Shown in pieces: positions 10,076 to 24,600 of a stretch of DNA of 64,000 nucleotides. Positions within the stretch are counted from its first letter, which is position 1; the number at the start of each line of letters is the position of its first letter. The position numbers were made by a program, and so were the translations under genes. The stretch covers positions 1-64,000 of the forward strand of contig JAQGBZ010000229.1 in assembly GCA_034687125.1 (NCBI GenBank). The letters run 5' to 3'. This DNA comes from Neelides folsomi. Lineage: Eukaryota > Arthropoda > Collembola > Neelipleona > Neelidae. The notes under the pieces are model-generated. The model had not been told where the DNA came from. It worked only from the letters and a program-made list of their open reading frames with translations, and searched no databases.

Positions 10076-13000
10076 CTCTAAAGTGAACCCAGGAATAATC
10101 TCACCTGAAATTAAACAAAAACACTTACGGACGTCATAGATAGAGATTTTGGCAAAATGAGTTGTAGGAACTCTGGTGGCCACCTTCATATCAGATACAT
10201 ATTTGTACATACAGATATCTGCATATCTCCTTTGTATCATAAATACATAAATATGGACATATAACGTGTACCTTCATTCCAAGATGCAAAACGGCTAATG
10301 AGTTGTGTGGGTAAAAAGCTCCCATTGATTTGATCTTCCACTCCTGTGCTTTTGGATATGAATCTGTATGTAACTGTATGGTGTATAATGTGTATATCTC
10401 TACGTGTGTAATTTCTCTCTCACGCGCCAAAGACTGCCGGAAGATTATGAGAATGCGGAGATTCAAGGACGAATCTACGCTCCATTGTTGCAGCACACGC
10501 CTTATCAATACTTTTATATCATTTTTTTGTCCCGGTGTGTTGTTGATCAGTTTCTCATTTCTCATCATTGAGTCTTGTGACCATAAACTCGCCCTTTTCC
10601 TCATTTCTTTTGATGGCGAGTCTTCATTATTTTAATTTATTTGTGTACGTCTTTTTTACTCCTTTTTATTTTTTGGGCCGTGATATTCTCTAGGGCATAA
10701 TTGTTCCATTATTAGCACAACACTTCCTACAAGCCATATTAATAATTGACCAGTAATTATTCGCAGATTGTGAAACGTGCTCAAAACTTTACGTGTTCAA
10801 TTTACCAAGAATCAAAAATTGTTAAGATAATATAAAATTTAATTACCATTATTTACTTTAGGATTAAAAGTACAACGTTTCCTGTACTTGTAATAAAAGG
10901 AAATCTCAAAATAATATTTTAATTTTAAAATAATAATCGGTGTATTTTATTACAGTTAATTAATTGATAAAACAGTATTAAAACTTGCTAAATTAGTTTG
11001 TATTCTATACACACTATAAATTAAATATTGTATAAGTATGACGTATTATAAATTATTTGAAATTTAAGGGGTTTATATTATTTTCCCAGTCTAATAAGTA
11101 ACTATCCCAGGATAGATTAAATACTTTTTCCAAGTATGTAATCTACCGAGTATGATATTTAAAAAATGCCAGTTAAATTTTTTACTAGTTAATAAATTAA
11201 TGTTGCCAGCAGTTATAATAAACAATATTTTATTAAATTAATTAAACATTATGTTTATAATTTAAAAAAATTAACTGAATTATATAATTATTGAACAAGC
11301 AGAGCTTTTTTAGCAGGAATTCAATGTGATTTAAACGATATTATTAAGGCGTGTCAATGTATATCTTGTGATTTATCTTATTATCATATCCTGATATGTA
11401 TATAAACGTTATTATTTTATAATAAAATACCTACTGTGACATTTTACTTTACTGACTGGCAATGTTACAATTTTATACTGGGAACTTTTACTGACCATCC
11501 TGGTAAAGGTATCAACTGGGAGTTTTACTTTTTTTATCCTGGGGAAGTTATTTATTTAACTGGTTCCTTAATTGGTATCCAAATTTAAGTACCTACATAT
11601 TTTTTAAATTCTTTTATCCACTGTAAAAATTACCAGAATTTTTTCACAGTACATACGAATATAATAGTATAAAAATACACAATTAATTAATATTTATAAC
11701 AGTATGAATTTTATGACAATTTATCGAAATTAAATGGAGAATAGAACTCATTCTTTTATCATACAAAATCTCAATTGCGTAGATCTTTTCTTTGTTGCCT
11801 TCAAACCATAGCATCAGGATACAATGATAGTATTGAACCCCCCTATATTACTAGGCACCCTACGCAACCGAACGGTTTGACTCGAGGCTCCACTCAGAGT
11901 TGTAAAAGGAAAACATTGTGAGTTTTGCTCATCTCGGTCTCCCGATCCTTCTCCGCTCTTTCCACAGAGAGCGACTCAACCCGGGAGGAAACCGGAGATT
12001 GTAGAATTCCCCAGTCTCTATTTTCCCAACCAGATGACGAGATCACACAATCCATTCCTTTGATTAACCCTTTATGCCCATTGTGTCTGGGAATGTACCT
12101 TTGTTAAATGACTCAATTTGCAAGGATTCCTGGATCTTTTGGAGGTTAATAAATGGAAAGATGAGTTTTCCGCTCCTCCACACCTAATAAAATAATTCGG
12201 GTACATTGAATTTAAATGGAGATGGAAGGCGGAGGAGGAGATCGATGGACGCGAAAATCGATGATCGCGGATCTTTTCACCTCCTCTTGAGATTAAGGGT
12301 GAGTTTCTTTCTTTGTCCACTTTATAGGAGGATTCATTGACTCGGAAGAAAACGACGAGGTTGGGACTTCCGCTCTCCGCTTTTACCTTTCCCGAGGGCC
12401 AAAGAAAATATCATTACCATTGATCGACGCCATCCCAACAACACACTTTTGACTCCTTCGCCCATCAACATCCCAGATACCCCAAAACCAAAACTCGATT
12501 ACGCCTCAAAAGGCCCAACACATTCCTAATGAAAACTGAGTCATATCATCACAACCAGCACAAAGGAACTCAAACCACACACAGGCAAAATCCAAAGCTC
12601 AACCACGCACGATGGAACTCGCCAAAATAATATTTATTACCGAATCCAAACATCACTTCACCTTTAACCATATAAATATATTATTTATTATATCCTTCTT
12701 TATCCATAATATACCATATAAATAATGTATCATATAGATAATGTACCATATACACTTACATTGTTTACCATTTATTTATGTACTATACATAATATGTGTG
12801 TATTTAAAGGTAAGAATTTTATATCCACTCAATGTCACTCATAATGTTTCCATTCTTTATGTATTCATTTCTCAATATATCAATTTATCAATTTGCCTTC
12901 AATTTATAAGCCAAATGACATTGGAAAACGAAGTTTGACAAAAGGCCCATTTGCCAAAATTGAATCTTCCCTAATTTTTTGATCACTTCCTGTCACCTTA

Positions 13001-16000
13001 TTCCAAGTGAAACAATTTTTATAGGACACAATTTTTTGCTCCGATTTTTTGGCACACCATTTCATTGCTCTGTTTCAATCAATATTTTTTATATTGTTTG
13101 ATCCCAAGAGCCTTTTTTATAAAATCTCATCATTTTTTCTACCATTTGCTAAAATCACGATAAGGTTCTTGATCAAATCATTAATAGCCTTGGAACGACT
13201 TTTATCTCATCACTATTTACATCAATTTGGGCCCAGTTTTCCTAAAATCCCTATTTTTACCGATTTTACCCAAAGTTTAATTCCGTTGAGTTGAGTTGAC
13301 TGCGGCCCATTAAATATGAGCTGATGAAATGACTTTATCCTCCTGCATGGTAAATACAGTGTTTAATAGGTGAGCTTGGAAATGTAATTTTGTATGTTCA
13401 AACGATGTGACATCATGTTTCGTGTCCGGGTCCATTATTCCGGTGGAGTATCTTCAATTTGCGTGAATAATTGATGTAGTGAAGGAGATCTCGTCGGGTT
13501 CTTTGGCCATATCTGCTCCCATCTCATTAAACCAGGCTCGTAGAGGAGAGAAGAATGAGATCTTAAGAGCTGACAGGTGATGGGGGGAGTTTGGAGCCAA
13601 AGGGGACCCGGACACGCTTCCATTCTACACGCAGGAAAAGTCTCAAATTGATCCAACAGTCTTGGACCTCCGACTTTATAATAATAATATACCGAACATC
13701 TATTTCATTATATTCAGTAAAAGAAGTGAAAACTGAAATCTGTACATAATATGTACTCGTATATAGTTTCTCTATTGAAATAATATACATTTTTTATCTT
13801 TTATTGTATTGGAATTCTATACTGAATATTTCAATTGTTTGAATCATATTATTATACATTTGTACCATAGTCTAACTGTATACGTCTAGATATGTCATAT
13901 ATAAGTAGTAGGTACAGGTATTGTATATTTTATTTTGCAATTGTATTACAGGTATAAACAAACTGTCTTTATATACAAATATGAATAAGTCTGTAAATGT
14001 CATTGTCTTGTACTTGTATGTTATTGTCTGGGTGGATGGTAAAATGTTATTAGGGCCATTGGAATATAACGGTGTGCGTAGTTGTCCGGACCAGGCTTTG
14101 GGCTTTCTTCCGGATGGCTCATAAAGAGATTGAGGAATCCTTGATGAGCTCCCCTGCGTCATCCATGCGAATAAATATAAATAAGGAATTGTAAGCGCCG
14201 GCTTCCAACTGTCACTCCCGGAGGGTCCGCACTTTTGCCGGCCTCCCCCACATCTCTCTCACCCGATTATTTGTAGCTCGGCTTAGGGCGACTTTCCTTT
14301 TTTATTAAACACATTTTTTATGACGACTTTCTCACTTCCATTTGTCAAGAACCACCGGAGGTTCCTTTTTATTAGAATGCAAATGAGGAAAAGTGTATTA
14401 AACTTCCTTAATGATATCCGATCCGCTATGGAAAATAATATTACAAATACTTTTATCATGTAAACGTAAACCCAATAAATAGGAAACATAGGAAATGAAA
14501 CAAAGAATAGGAAAAGACCATGACATGACGAATTCATAATTTGACACTAAAAGGGATGTCGTAAATGGTTTATGTAAAGACATTCCATATTTTACACACC
14601 GCATTTAATGCCATGATTAGCTAAATTAACTAAATTGACAAAGGAATTTCGAGAGCTCAAATGATGAATGAGATGAAAGTGATGAATGTGAACGTAAATG
14701 TATGGTATATGTTATGTATAAGATAATTGATGAATTGACTCTCCATTTTTAATTCACTCCCGGATGAACTGGGGTCATTATGAAATTTATATTCTTCTTT
14801 TAATCTTCTCTGTTGTGGGGGATTAATTGAGGGATTTGAATTAGTAAATTAGGGGAAGTTATTATGGTTGCGTGTTGATTTCCCATGCCCTGCTTTCACC
14901 CGGTCCCTCCACGAGGACCACACGAGGAAAACCGTTCTCCACTTTAAACCTTTGTTGAATGGACGGTGATCGCGCCGGAGTAATATCTTGTTCTCTCTCT
15001 GGATCTTTCCCTCTCGGAGCCTGCGGAATCTCATCTCTCTATGGTGGAGGGTTAGGGATGGAGAAATATGGCGACTCCGCCATTTCCTGGATCGTTCATT
15101 CGGCTCCTTCCCCGAAGAACCCCAGAGGAGAGGAAGGATAGAATTTTCTCCTCGTTCATCGGATGAGGTCGGGCGGCCGTCGGAGGAACTTCACTTCACT
15201 CGCTCATCTCCCCTCACTCCCCTTCGCTCCAAATTTGGAGTCGCATTCCTCCACTTCCGCCGACAGTGCGATGGGACACTGCCACGCTCACAGCCCTCGC
15301 TCACAGCTTTACTACTTTTAATCGGAATTGGGAGGAAGCTCAAGAAGGAACTCAATTATTAGTGGCCAGTGTTGGGCGGGAGTGGACGGTCGTGCAAATT
15401 CCCCATCCCCCATTTTTCCCACGGTGCCAAAGGAGCGAGAATGAAGAAAGTGATCCGGGAAATGTAAAGTGGAGAGTGACAGGGGAGAAAATCCTTCGAT
15501 CCGCATTGTGAATCTTTTGCTCCACTGATCTACCTATAGAGGGAAATAATACCAAGTGGGTTCAAGACGATCCCTTTTTAATTCTTCGAGAAGGACATTC
15601 CCATGGATGTGATGAGAAAAAGAACTTTTCTGGTCTTCTTGTGCCAAATCAAATGCGGAACTTGGGAACGACTCTACTCGTTTTCATCTCACGGCACCGC
15701 GGCGTGAAACTCTCCGCAAGGAATAACTTGACTATTCCGAACTGAAAAAACTCATTTTGGGTCTGTATTTCAACGTAAGTCCTCACAATCTCTCAACCAA
15801 TCTTTTGTCAAGAAGGTTGGAAAAGGAATTTAATCCCTGTCATCACTCTCAAAAGGAATTCTTTAATTCAAATGCCTGGCAGGGTAAATGTAGTCAAATC
15901 GAAAAGTCGGCAGGGAAAAATGAGCCACTTAAGAAACCCAACCAAAATATCAAACATACCGGTGGATAATTTACTTATAAAGATAAATTTAACTATTTAT

Positions 16001-19000
16001 ATTTAACTATATTTATATAAACACCTTTTAAAGAAATTGGCATTATATGGCAAAAATAAAGTAATTTGGGTCATTTGACTCATTTGGGAAAATATGCAAT
16101 TGTGAATAAAAATTTAAAATGTCAAAAATCAAATCAAATTAACAAAAATTGAACAAATCCAAACTTTGCAAATGTGTAACCTTTAGAATTTCGGAGCAGG
16201 AACATCCAAACTGCTAAAATATATTTTAAAATATCATTAAAATATTTTATTATTTAATTTGTCATTGGATTTTTGCTAGCAATAATTTTTCCAAGAAATC
16301 CTATCATTAAAATCATTATTGTATTATATCAGTATAAATATAAATTTTACATCTTTTGAATGCCTTTTTTTAAATTCAAATCCTTTCCTAATACTTAAAA
16401 TCCAAATAGTCAAATAAAGAAAGTAAAGTTTTATTAGCAATTTATCATGGGTAAATGAACACCCAATTTCCAAGCTATTTATGAAACATAAAAAAGATTT
16501 CAATTGTGATTTTGAGCATCATTATTTTCACTGTGAGAACTTAAAGCTAGAAAACTTTTACGTCAATTTTATTACAAAAAGAGAATTTTTATAAAATGAT
16601 TTGCAAAAAATTTCAAATTTTTAAACACTTCACATAAAGCGTGAATTTTTCTATTTAAATGCCAATTAAAGATTATTTTAAACTTTATTATTTTCAAATG
16701 ATCTAAAAATTATTAGTTCAATGTTCTCTTCAATAATTATGTATACATATATAATTTTCATTATTTATATTGTATTTATCGTTAGTTATTACATCACATT
16801 ATTTAATTGTAATTGAATATGTACAATTACATACATATTTAAGTGTTATACAATCCTGAGATAAACAGATCCTTGTTTAATATTATTTACCTTATTGATC
16901 TTCCCCATTACATTGACATAAAAGTTTTTGTTTTTTAACAAATAATTTGTACAATTTGTAGTTGTAGTTTTGAATGGAAATTAAAGTATAAATGTGAAGA
17001 GGATGAGTTGACGTTGTGTGTATAATCATTTGAATAACAAACTATACGTGCAAGGAAGTTTTTCTCCTTTATTTGAAATTTTTCTCTTGGAATCCCAATT
17101 TCCCAATGCAAGGGTTCTCTCTATTAATCATTCACGCGGTGTTTGAAGCCCGGGTGTATCTCATATGCTAATGTCCAGTGAGTCAGTGGGAGATGCGAGA
17201 AGAAAATTCTTGTTATTCTCCGGCCGTTGTCCTACAACGTTCCTTTCTTCCTCCTCCCCAAACACATCGTTTGAGCTCCAAGGAGAGTTCTCCACTGCAG
17301 TGGTACGCAATATCAAATCTCATTGCTCTGCATGAAGGTGAGCTCTCGCTGGGTCCTCATTACACATTTATTTTGACAAATGTCGGCCGCCGCCCATCTC
17401 CTCCTCACCCTGACCCACTTTATTTTCTCTCTCCAGCTTCCTGTGTTTCCTTCCCATCCCTGACACAATGGCCCTTCCAAAACCCCCCTCAAACTATCCC
17501 CATCATCATTTTGCATTTAAAGTAGGAACTAACCTCAAAACTACCTTGTTCCACTTACTCCCACTTTCCCGGCCCTCCATTAATTATGCCTAAATATTTC
17601 TCTGTTATTATTAAATACGGGCCCTGGGAGAGAAAGAGGAGAGAGCAAATAATAAAAAGCCACATTCAATTCCTCAAATAAATTGCGGTGGGCACGGCGA
17701 GGGAATTTACTTTACAAAGATTAATCTCGCCAACTCGCCCTGACTTCATCGCGAGCTTTTATTAAGTGGAGGAAATGAGGATTCGCCAATTCAATTTCCA
17801 AAACCTCCATTCTCCATTAATCTTCCTCGATTAGTAGTCATCATTAGACCCTTTTCCATTTATCATTTAGGGGACCGAGGTTCAATCAGATTAACTTTTA
17901 CTAACCTTTAACCTTCTATTTCCATTTTGTTTACTCTCAATCGATCCAGCAACATATGTTGTAAATTTGAGTTCTATCTGTATAAATACAGTATAATATT
18001 TTATGTTAAAGTGATATGGCCCTCTCATATACAATGCTCGTATGTATACACTCTCTGTTTACAGGCAGGTAGAACGATGGGAAAGATTAATTGATCCTTT
18101 TGAATAAAATACCAGGCGGGGACTCCGTGAGAATGAGTTTTGAGACTCGAAGGAAGTGACCGGAGAGTTGAGGTATTGTTCATATCCAAAGGATCAAGTT
18201 CCTCCTCCCCACCCACCCCCATTTTTCAAACTTTCCTGGAATCAATAATGATGTGGTGATAAGAATATGAGGATTCTTTTTAACTCAAAAGGCAAAGAAG
18301 GGGTTGATGGATGGAAACCTCGTGCTGGGGATGACATCGAGAAAACACTCCGTGGGAAGTCTTTACACGCGAATCCTCCACCAGTCCATTTCCATTTCCT
18401 CTTCATTACCAAACTCTTTGTTTGGACCTTTTCACATGGAGGAAAAGAAGTGATAGGAAAAAGAGACTTTCTCTCTTAATTAGTTTAGATAGGTATAGGG
18501 AATCTATTGCCGTTCTGCGCAACACGTGCTCGTAAAGGTTACGTTATTACCTGGGGTAGCAATTAACACTCCATTGACTCGGTCCCCCCTTGGTGGATAT
18601 AGAAAGCATTGGCGGGCCATTGAACCCGGACTCAATCACATTTCGAGTCTCATTTGATCACATAATGGACGCAGTTTCATTACTCCAATTTACATTTTCA
18701 TTCTCAAACCAATCTCATTTCCTTTTCCCTTTCACTTCATCGATTCATTTATTAAGCAGGTTAAGGGGAAAGATTTTTCCATAACTTTCAAGTTTAAATA
18801 TCCATTCAAGTTAAATTCTAACTCCCAAATTAAGATATTACAAAAATAACATTTTTAATACTATTTAACCTAACATTGCTAAAATGAAATATTGGTAAAT
18901 TATTACTGTCAAATATTATCACATACAGACTTATTCTATCAAGCTATTTAATATTGTTCAAACTATTTAAGATTTTTTTAAATTTGACAGTGGGTGTTAA

Positions 19001-19849
19001 ATTTGTTTAAAGTGTTGTTGATTCAAGAGTTTAAAAAAAGTTTATGATTCTTTTTGAAATTATTTAAAGAGCGATGTTTGAGTCATTCTTCCTCGTCAGC
19101 CACAGCTCCTCCCTTTTATGAGCCCATAAAGCAGAGTTGAAATTGAGTAAAAGGGGTCCATATAATTTTGTTAGTTGATCTGTCATCTGAATCGCGGGGA
19201 ATTGGACCAGAGCTGTCTTCCCCAGCCTCCATTGCTATTCATAGACGGGAGAGGTGGAGGAGCAGAAGAAGGGGGAAAAGAGAGAAAGTGGGCTAACCCA
19301 GTTAAAGGTTTAAACTTTCATGGTCCGCCATAAGTCGGGAAGTCGGGGAAGGGAAAGAACAGTGGAGAAATGAGGGCATAAATGCTCTCATGGTTTGTAC
19401 ATACATAGGAGGAAGAGACCGGTCGTATTTTCCCCGTACTATATACTTAAAGGCAGAGGATTCGTTCGTGAGAGGAAGCGGCGTATCTCATTCCGAGTTC
19501 CCTCACAAGTTCCTCTCAAATCTCTTTCCCAGACAGCTTTCTCCCGTTTAATTTCGCTTGCGTAATCAAATAATGACCCATGCACCCGCGAAAATTTAAC
19601 CAGAAAATTTAATCCAAAACCATGCATAATTTCTAAGAGGTAAATTCCCCGAGTTCGGAGGAAAAGAGAAAGATCGGATGTAAGAAAATGGAACTTTTAT
19701 TTAGTCTGTGTCGGAGTGTCATGTTCTGTTTGGTAAATCTCTCAACCATTATGAGATCCATTCACTTTATTGTATTTACTATATATGGTTCATGGTATAA
19801 TATACGGTTCATGCTATAATACTATAAGGTGCGTTATATTAATATCCTG

Positions 19850-19931
19850 GTATTATGGTACCCGGGTAGTGTAATAGTTGGGAATTTTACTGCCCGGGTA
19901 TTGTAATGCCCGGGTATTATAATACCCGGTT
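19850..19931. repeat. Cluster of CCCGGGTA-type short repeats
   Basis: Four copies of (T)CCCGGGTA or its shortened form lie in 80 bp, separated by A/T-rich spacers such as TTGTAAT and TTATAAT. TACCCGGGTA is a 10-bp palindrome. Another copy occurs at 20179-20188. Related units reappear inside sif intron 3 at 22,880-23,045. Confidence 0.7.
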
Positions 19932-21000
19932 AAGAAAGAGAGATATGAATGTAAAAATGGCATATTAAGAGTATCGGATTCCTCTTCAAATCAGGGTTTG
20001 AAAGGTAGAAGTGGAGGATGGCAGACGAGGTGATGGATTCTGTTTGTCCTCGTGGGTGGAGGCTCCTCCGCAGTCTCGCCGTTCTCCTCCTTCACTGTGC
20101 GTTCCTACGCGGTGGGAAAAGGAGCTCCGTCCGCCTTCCCCATCACCATTCACTCACTATTAGAACATTTTTGGATAATACCCGGGTAGTAGGACCATAC
20201 GTAAGTGGAGATAAAGGACTCAAAGGAGCTTGTTGGTTGTCGGAAGGGTTTTGAACAATTGCCCTTTCTGGTGGGATTCCAAGTGGTTGTAAAGTGAGAA
20301 TTCCTTGATGAGGCTCTGGGGTTCCGGAAGGGAATTTAATTAATCTCCTCAAGGCTGGGAGAAAGAGAAATCTACATAAATGAATTGAAAGACCCGTTTT
20401 TTCTCATATCCGAGATGGGAGACGGGGAGTGGATGGGGTTCCTCCTTGAAGTTGAGTGGGCCGTTTTCCCCGATTTGGCAAAACTCATGAGGTTGTTCGG
20501 AGTTCTTTAGAGCCCTTTGCTGGAGGCTGGGACCATTAGGATCCCGAGGCCAACAGACGGAGCGGGATATATAAAAAATGGGAGCTGAGAGATGACTGTA
20601 GGACGGAGGAATAACAATTCTCTGCTCCACCTGTCTCTCTCCCGTCCTCCGACTCCTGATTCATTCCCACCAAGGGACCCATTGGCCAAGACCCTCCACT
20701 CTTTCAAATCACACTTCCCTCTTCGTCTTTAAAGAAACTCCTCAAGAACTCTTGACTTGATTTCCCTCGCCATCATGATAAACTAAGACTTATGTCTTTA
20801 TGATAATTCATATTCAAATCAACTTATTCATTTTCAGTCCTGCCCAAGTGGAAAAATCCTCTTACACAACTTTCTCTTTTACAAGATAAACATCCTCCGT
20901 GTAACACTTTAGCTCATGGTCTATAAAATTATGGATTTTTCAGACAAGCTTTTTCAACTATCTGTAGACTTTGTTATTTATTTGTTTTAAATTTGGTTAT

Positions 21001-21038
21001 TTTAAAAACCGAATATATTTAATATATTCGGTTTTTTT
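21001..21038. repeat. Inverted repeat / hairpin upstream of sif
   Basis: Arms AAACCGAATATAT and ATATATTCGGTTT are perfect over 13 bp around a 3-base centre and continue into complementary A and T runs of unequal length. It lies about 420 bp before the sif start codon. It could be a remnant of a small inverted-repeat transposon or a chance structure. Confidence 0.7.
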
Positions 21039-21350
21039 AAAATTATTGACACTTGCAGATACAGATAAATAGTTTTGTTTGATCGAGCTCGTCTCTCTTG
21101 ATCTTGCGTCAATAGTGTCTCGATTTAATGATAAATAATTTGAATAATTTCTTATCGGATTATGTGTATTATAATAGTATCTGACATTAAGGAATATTCT
21201 TAATATATTAATTTACAGTTATGTATAATAATCTAACTGGTCAATTAATTAACTAACAGTAATATGGGATAAATATGTATTACTAATAATATAAATATTT
21301 GGTTGTTAAATGACTTGAATGTGATTTTAATTCTTTTGTTTGTTTTTTAG

Positions 21351-21459
21351 TTTCTGTTGAAAGTCCAGTTAAATCGTGGTTGGGACAGGGAAATGGAAGG
21401 TGCGGAGTGAGGCGGCGGCCGAAGTGTCCGCTCCCAGATCGTCCGGTCGGGGTGGATCC
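21351..21459 (+). other. sif: Probable sif 5' UTR part of the first coding exon
   Basis: A strong acceptor (ttttgtttgttttttag, ending at 21350) precedes the exon that carries the sif start codon. This suggests that transcription starts further upstream and that at least one untranslated exon is spliced in. The frame is open upstream of the chosen ATG, but the conserved protein begins at MGNKLSC. Confidence 0.5.
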
Positions 21460-21690
21460 ATGGGGAACAAGTTGAGCTGCAATTGCGGGCCGCTGAGTCG
21501 AACGAAGCCGTACCGGTACGAAGAGTCCCCATGGAGTGCTGGGTCGAGCAGTCGGAGCTTCAGCAAGCGGGACGGCCATCTGCTCCGCCTCTGGGCCGAA
21601 GTCTTCCACGTTTCTTCTGCTGGCGGGGGGACGGTGAAGTGGCAGCAGGTCTCCGAAGACCTCGTCCCGGTCAACATCACGTGCGTGCAG
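21460..21690 (+). CDS. sif: sif exon 1: myristoylation-type N-terminus and start of WH1-like domain
   Basis: It encodes 77 residues beginning [12 protein letters not shown], with Gly2 for myristoylation and Cys7/Cys9 available for palmitoylation, which predicts membrane anchoring. After a Ser-rich linker comes [17 protein letters not shown] and [19 protein letters not shown], the conserved first strands of the WH1-like domain. The donor is GTGCAG/gtaaag, phase 0. The ATG at 21460 is chosen over an upstream in-frame ATG at 21376 because conservation starts there. Confidence 0.95.
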
Positions 21691-24600
21691 GTAAAGGTCG
21701 GCAATCACTTTAAAATCCAATTCTGTCACTGCTTTCTCTCTTCTCCTGTCGCAATTTATAGTTCTTCAAATCGGTATCACGATTAAAAACTTTCGATATT
21801 AAATTGATTTAATATTAAATTTAACTTTGATTTATTAAATTAATTGGATATTTAATAATTTGCTTTGATAAATTACGTTTAATTTTGGTCAAAATTAAGA
21901 CTCAATATTTAATTCACTTTAAAATTCATTCGTTAATTAATAATTTGCTTTTGGTTTGTATTAATAAATTATTTGTTAATTATTTTATGAGATTGTACTT
22001 AAATGTAAGTTAATGTAAGTTAATAACTTGGTTAAGAGCTTGGTTAAAAGCTTGGTTAAAAGCTTGGTTAAGCTATAAGTTAAGAGCTATATAAGTTAAG
22101 AGCTTCTTATTTACTTGATCTTATATATGTAGATGGAAGCATTATTTAGAATATTTAGGTAGATTAAATGCATTCTAGTGCTTGGTTAATTATTCACAAT
22201 TTAATTCATCCGGTTTCTGTAGGATTCACCCGAAGTCGTTTTCCACATTACGGCCTACAACTCCCAAGTGGATAAGATCTTGGACGTGCGGCTTGTTCAA
22301 CCAGGTAATATTTTTTATCACTCTCCCCAATAATAAACCTCTTGATTGTATTGACTTGATTGGGGTTCAGGGACGAGGATTGGCCAAGCATCGGAATGCT
22401 TTGTGTACTGGAAAGACCCCGTTACGAGCGACACATGGGGACTCAACTTTACATCTCCCATCGACGCGAAGCAGTTTCGAGAATGCTGTGTAAGTGTTTC
22501 TTCCTTCCTTCCTTTTCTGCCGGACCGCGGAATGTGAAACCGGGGCCGGACATTGGGAAACTGGGTCTGTAATCTGATTACGAGAGACCCACATCGGGCC
22601 GCATTCCGGAGAGCGATCGAAACTTTCCTAATGCCAACTTTATCTCTCCCATTTCTCCACTTCTGTGGCTCGAGTGGGGCGGAGGACGTGAGAGCAATGC
22701 TCATCATCCACACATTTATTTTACACCATTCCCCAGGACCAGATCGGATGGATTGAGACTCCTCTTTTAAATTTTTAATTCCTCTTCAGCCTCATTGGAC
22801 GTGACAGAGACGAACACGGCGCTCCCCCCATCTTCACTTAATTTCACCCACTTGAGGTAGAAGTGGAAAACTTAGTCCTTTTACCATCTTCTTACCCGGG
22901 TTCTTGTAAAATCCTTACCCGGGTTCTTACAGAGTCCTTACCCGGGTTCTTACAGAGTCCTTACCCGGCTTCTTACAGAGTCCTTACGAGGGTATTCTAA
23001 AAAGTCATACTACCCGGGTTCTTATTTTGGTCCTTACCAGACTTCTTTAAGGTTCTTTCTATGGTCGGTGAGAAATACCCAATCTGCTCTGACAAGGAAC
23101 GACTCTTGGCTCCTCAGTTTAATTAATTCAATTGGGCCTGGAGTAAATGGGCCAATTGAAAGTCTCAAGCGAACCCAATCAGATCCTCGACCCTTTCCCC
23201 AACACTAATACATATATTAATTTGGTTCATAATCCAATTTCCTCATCAAAATTCACAAATGAATTTCTTTGATGGAAAATTCCTCCTCTTTTAAAAGCCA
23301 TCTTCTTCCACTTCCTCCATTTACTACTCCACTCGAGGAAAGTCTAAGATGGTCTAAGATACAAAATATATATGTAGTACCAAATATACTTAATATAAAA
23401 TATACTATATGTAAAATGGTATCTCGGTATGTAATTTAGACTCGGAGTCATTAGAATGTAAAACAGATTTTGTGAATCAGAGTCAATGCTGATGAATTTT
23501 TTAAACTACGATTTTCCTCAGAGAACCAAATACAAAGTGAATTGAGTAAGATAATGAAAAAAGACAATCAATAAATGTGAGATTGAAAGAAAGTGGAAAT
23601 TAAGGGAGTATATAAAAGAGATTAACTATAGAGAATCAATTTTATTCTCTTTTGAAGGCAGAAGAAAGAAAGGGTTTGAATAGAAAAGTATAATTTCCTT
23701 TTTCTTGTTTATCTCTTGTCTGTTAAAAGAAAAGGAGGAACACAAATGGTCAATCAATTCCTTAGCTCATTCGATCCTCTTTTGTGTAATAAACTTCTTT
23801 TCAAATCTTCTCTTTTCCTTCTCATCCAATCTCAGATGTCAATGAGGATTAGGAAGGGAATTAAGAATCTTAATCTTAATTTAAGATAGAATGTCTTTAA
23901 GACTCTTTACCACAATTCTTTTGTTTTTGTTTTCAGTCTCCTGCGTTCAAATTTTCTCGCAAGGCGAGCTCCTCCTATTCGCTGCGTGAAAATGTTGCTA
24001 GGAGCGGAACGGCAAGTGCTGGGCCGGGGGCGGGACGGGGAATGCCTGGCGGCGGGTCTGCCAGTGTGAGTCGTGGAGGGAGCGGAAGGATCAATGCGAC
24101 GTCGGCGGGCCGCCGCCGCCCGCTCTCGACACCGACTTCGCCGTCGAAGACGCGGGAACCCCAATGCACTTGCATGACTGCTGAACAATATGCGAGGTTG
24201 AGAGCAATGGATCCGAGATTTAGAGGTAAATACTTAACAGATGGGTACACATTATTATTCTAATTATTAAAATGCTTATTTAATTTATATTTATTATTTA
24301 ATTATTTTTTTGAATGCAGTTTAATGTTTTTATTTTAAGTATGTTATTTAATAGTTTAACTTTAATAAAATAATTTTATAAATTTTTAGATTTATATTTT
24401 TAGTTATTATTTTAAAAAAATAAGCTAGAGATTTTTATAAGTGAATTTTAAACAAAAAATCCTTGCAAAAATTGTTTCATTTTTTGCCAGGTGTGTATGT
24501 TTGCAATTTTTTAGCCATCTGAAATGTTTAAAGAACATGAGGAAAGCTTCAAGATTTTTTAAGGGTCGAATGTAATATGATAAGTTGGGTGAAAAGCAAA

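Larger units (their letters stand above)
10076..21350. other. About 11 kb without a supported gene; upstream region of sif
   Basis: Overlapping short open frames occur on both strands (for example 10191-10635 and 14959-15555) but show no recognisable domain. GC-richer segments at 14850-15520, 17170-17480 and 19080-20660 are the best places to look for sif promoters and untranslated exons. The stretch 14980-15130 includes an inverted pair of GCCAT (Pho/YY1-type cores) near 15070-15085. The segment 10,800-11,720 is very AT-rich with diverged copies of a TACC/GGTA-type motif. The segment 15,970-16,980 is plain AT-rich. No tRNA or microRNA precursor was identified by eye. Confidence 0.5.

Noticed and set aside
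10191-10635. 137-codon minus and 101-codon plus frames upstream of the small secreted protein gene
   Set aside because: Composition and sequence look random, and they lie upstream of a well-defined TATA promoter with no link to it.
22318-22713. 131-codon minus-strand frame over sif exon 3
   Set aside because: Antisense to a conserved coding exon; a shadow of its codon structure.
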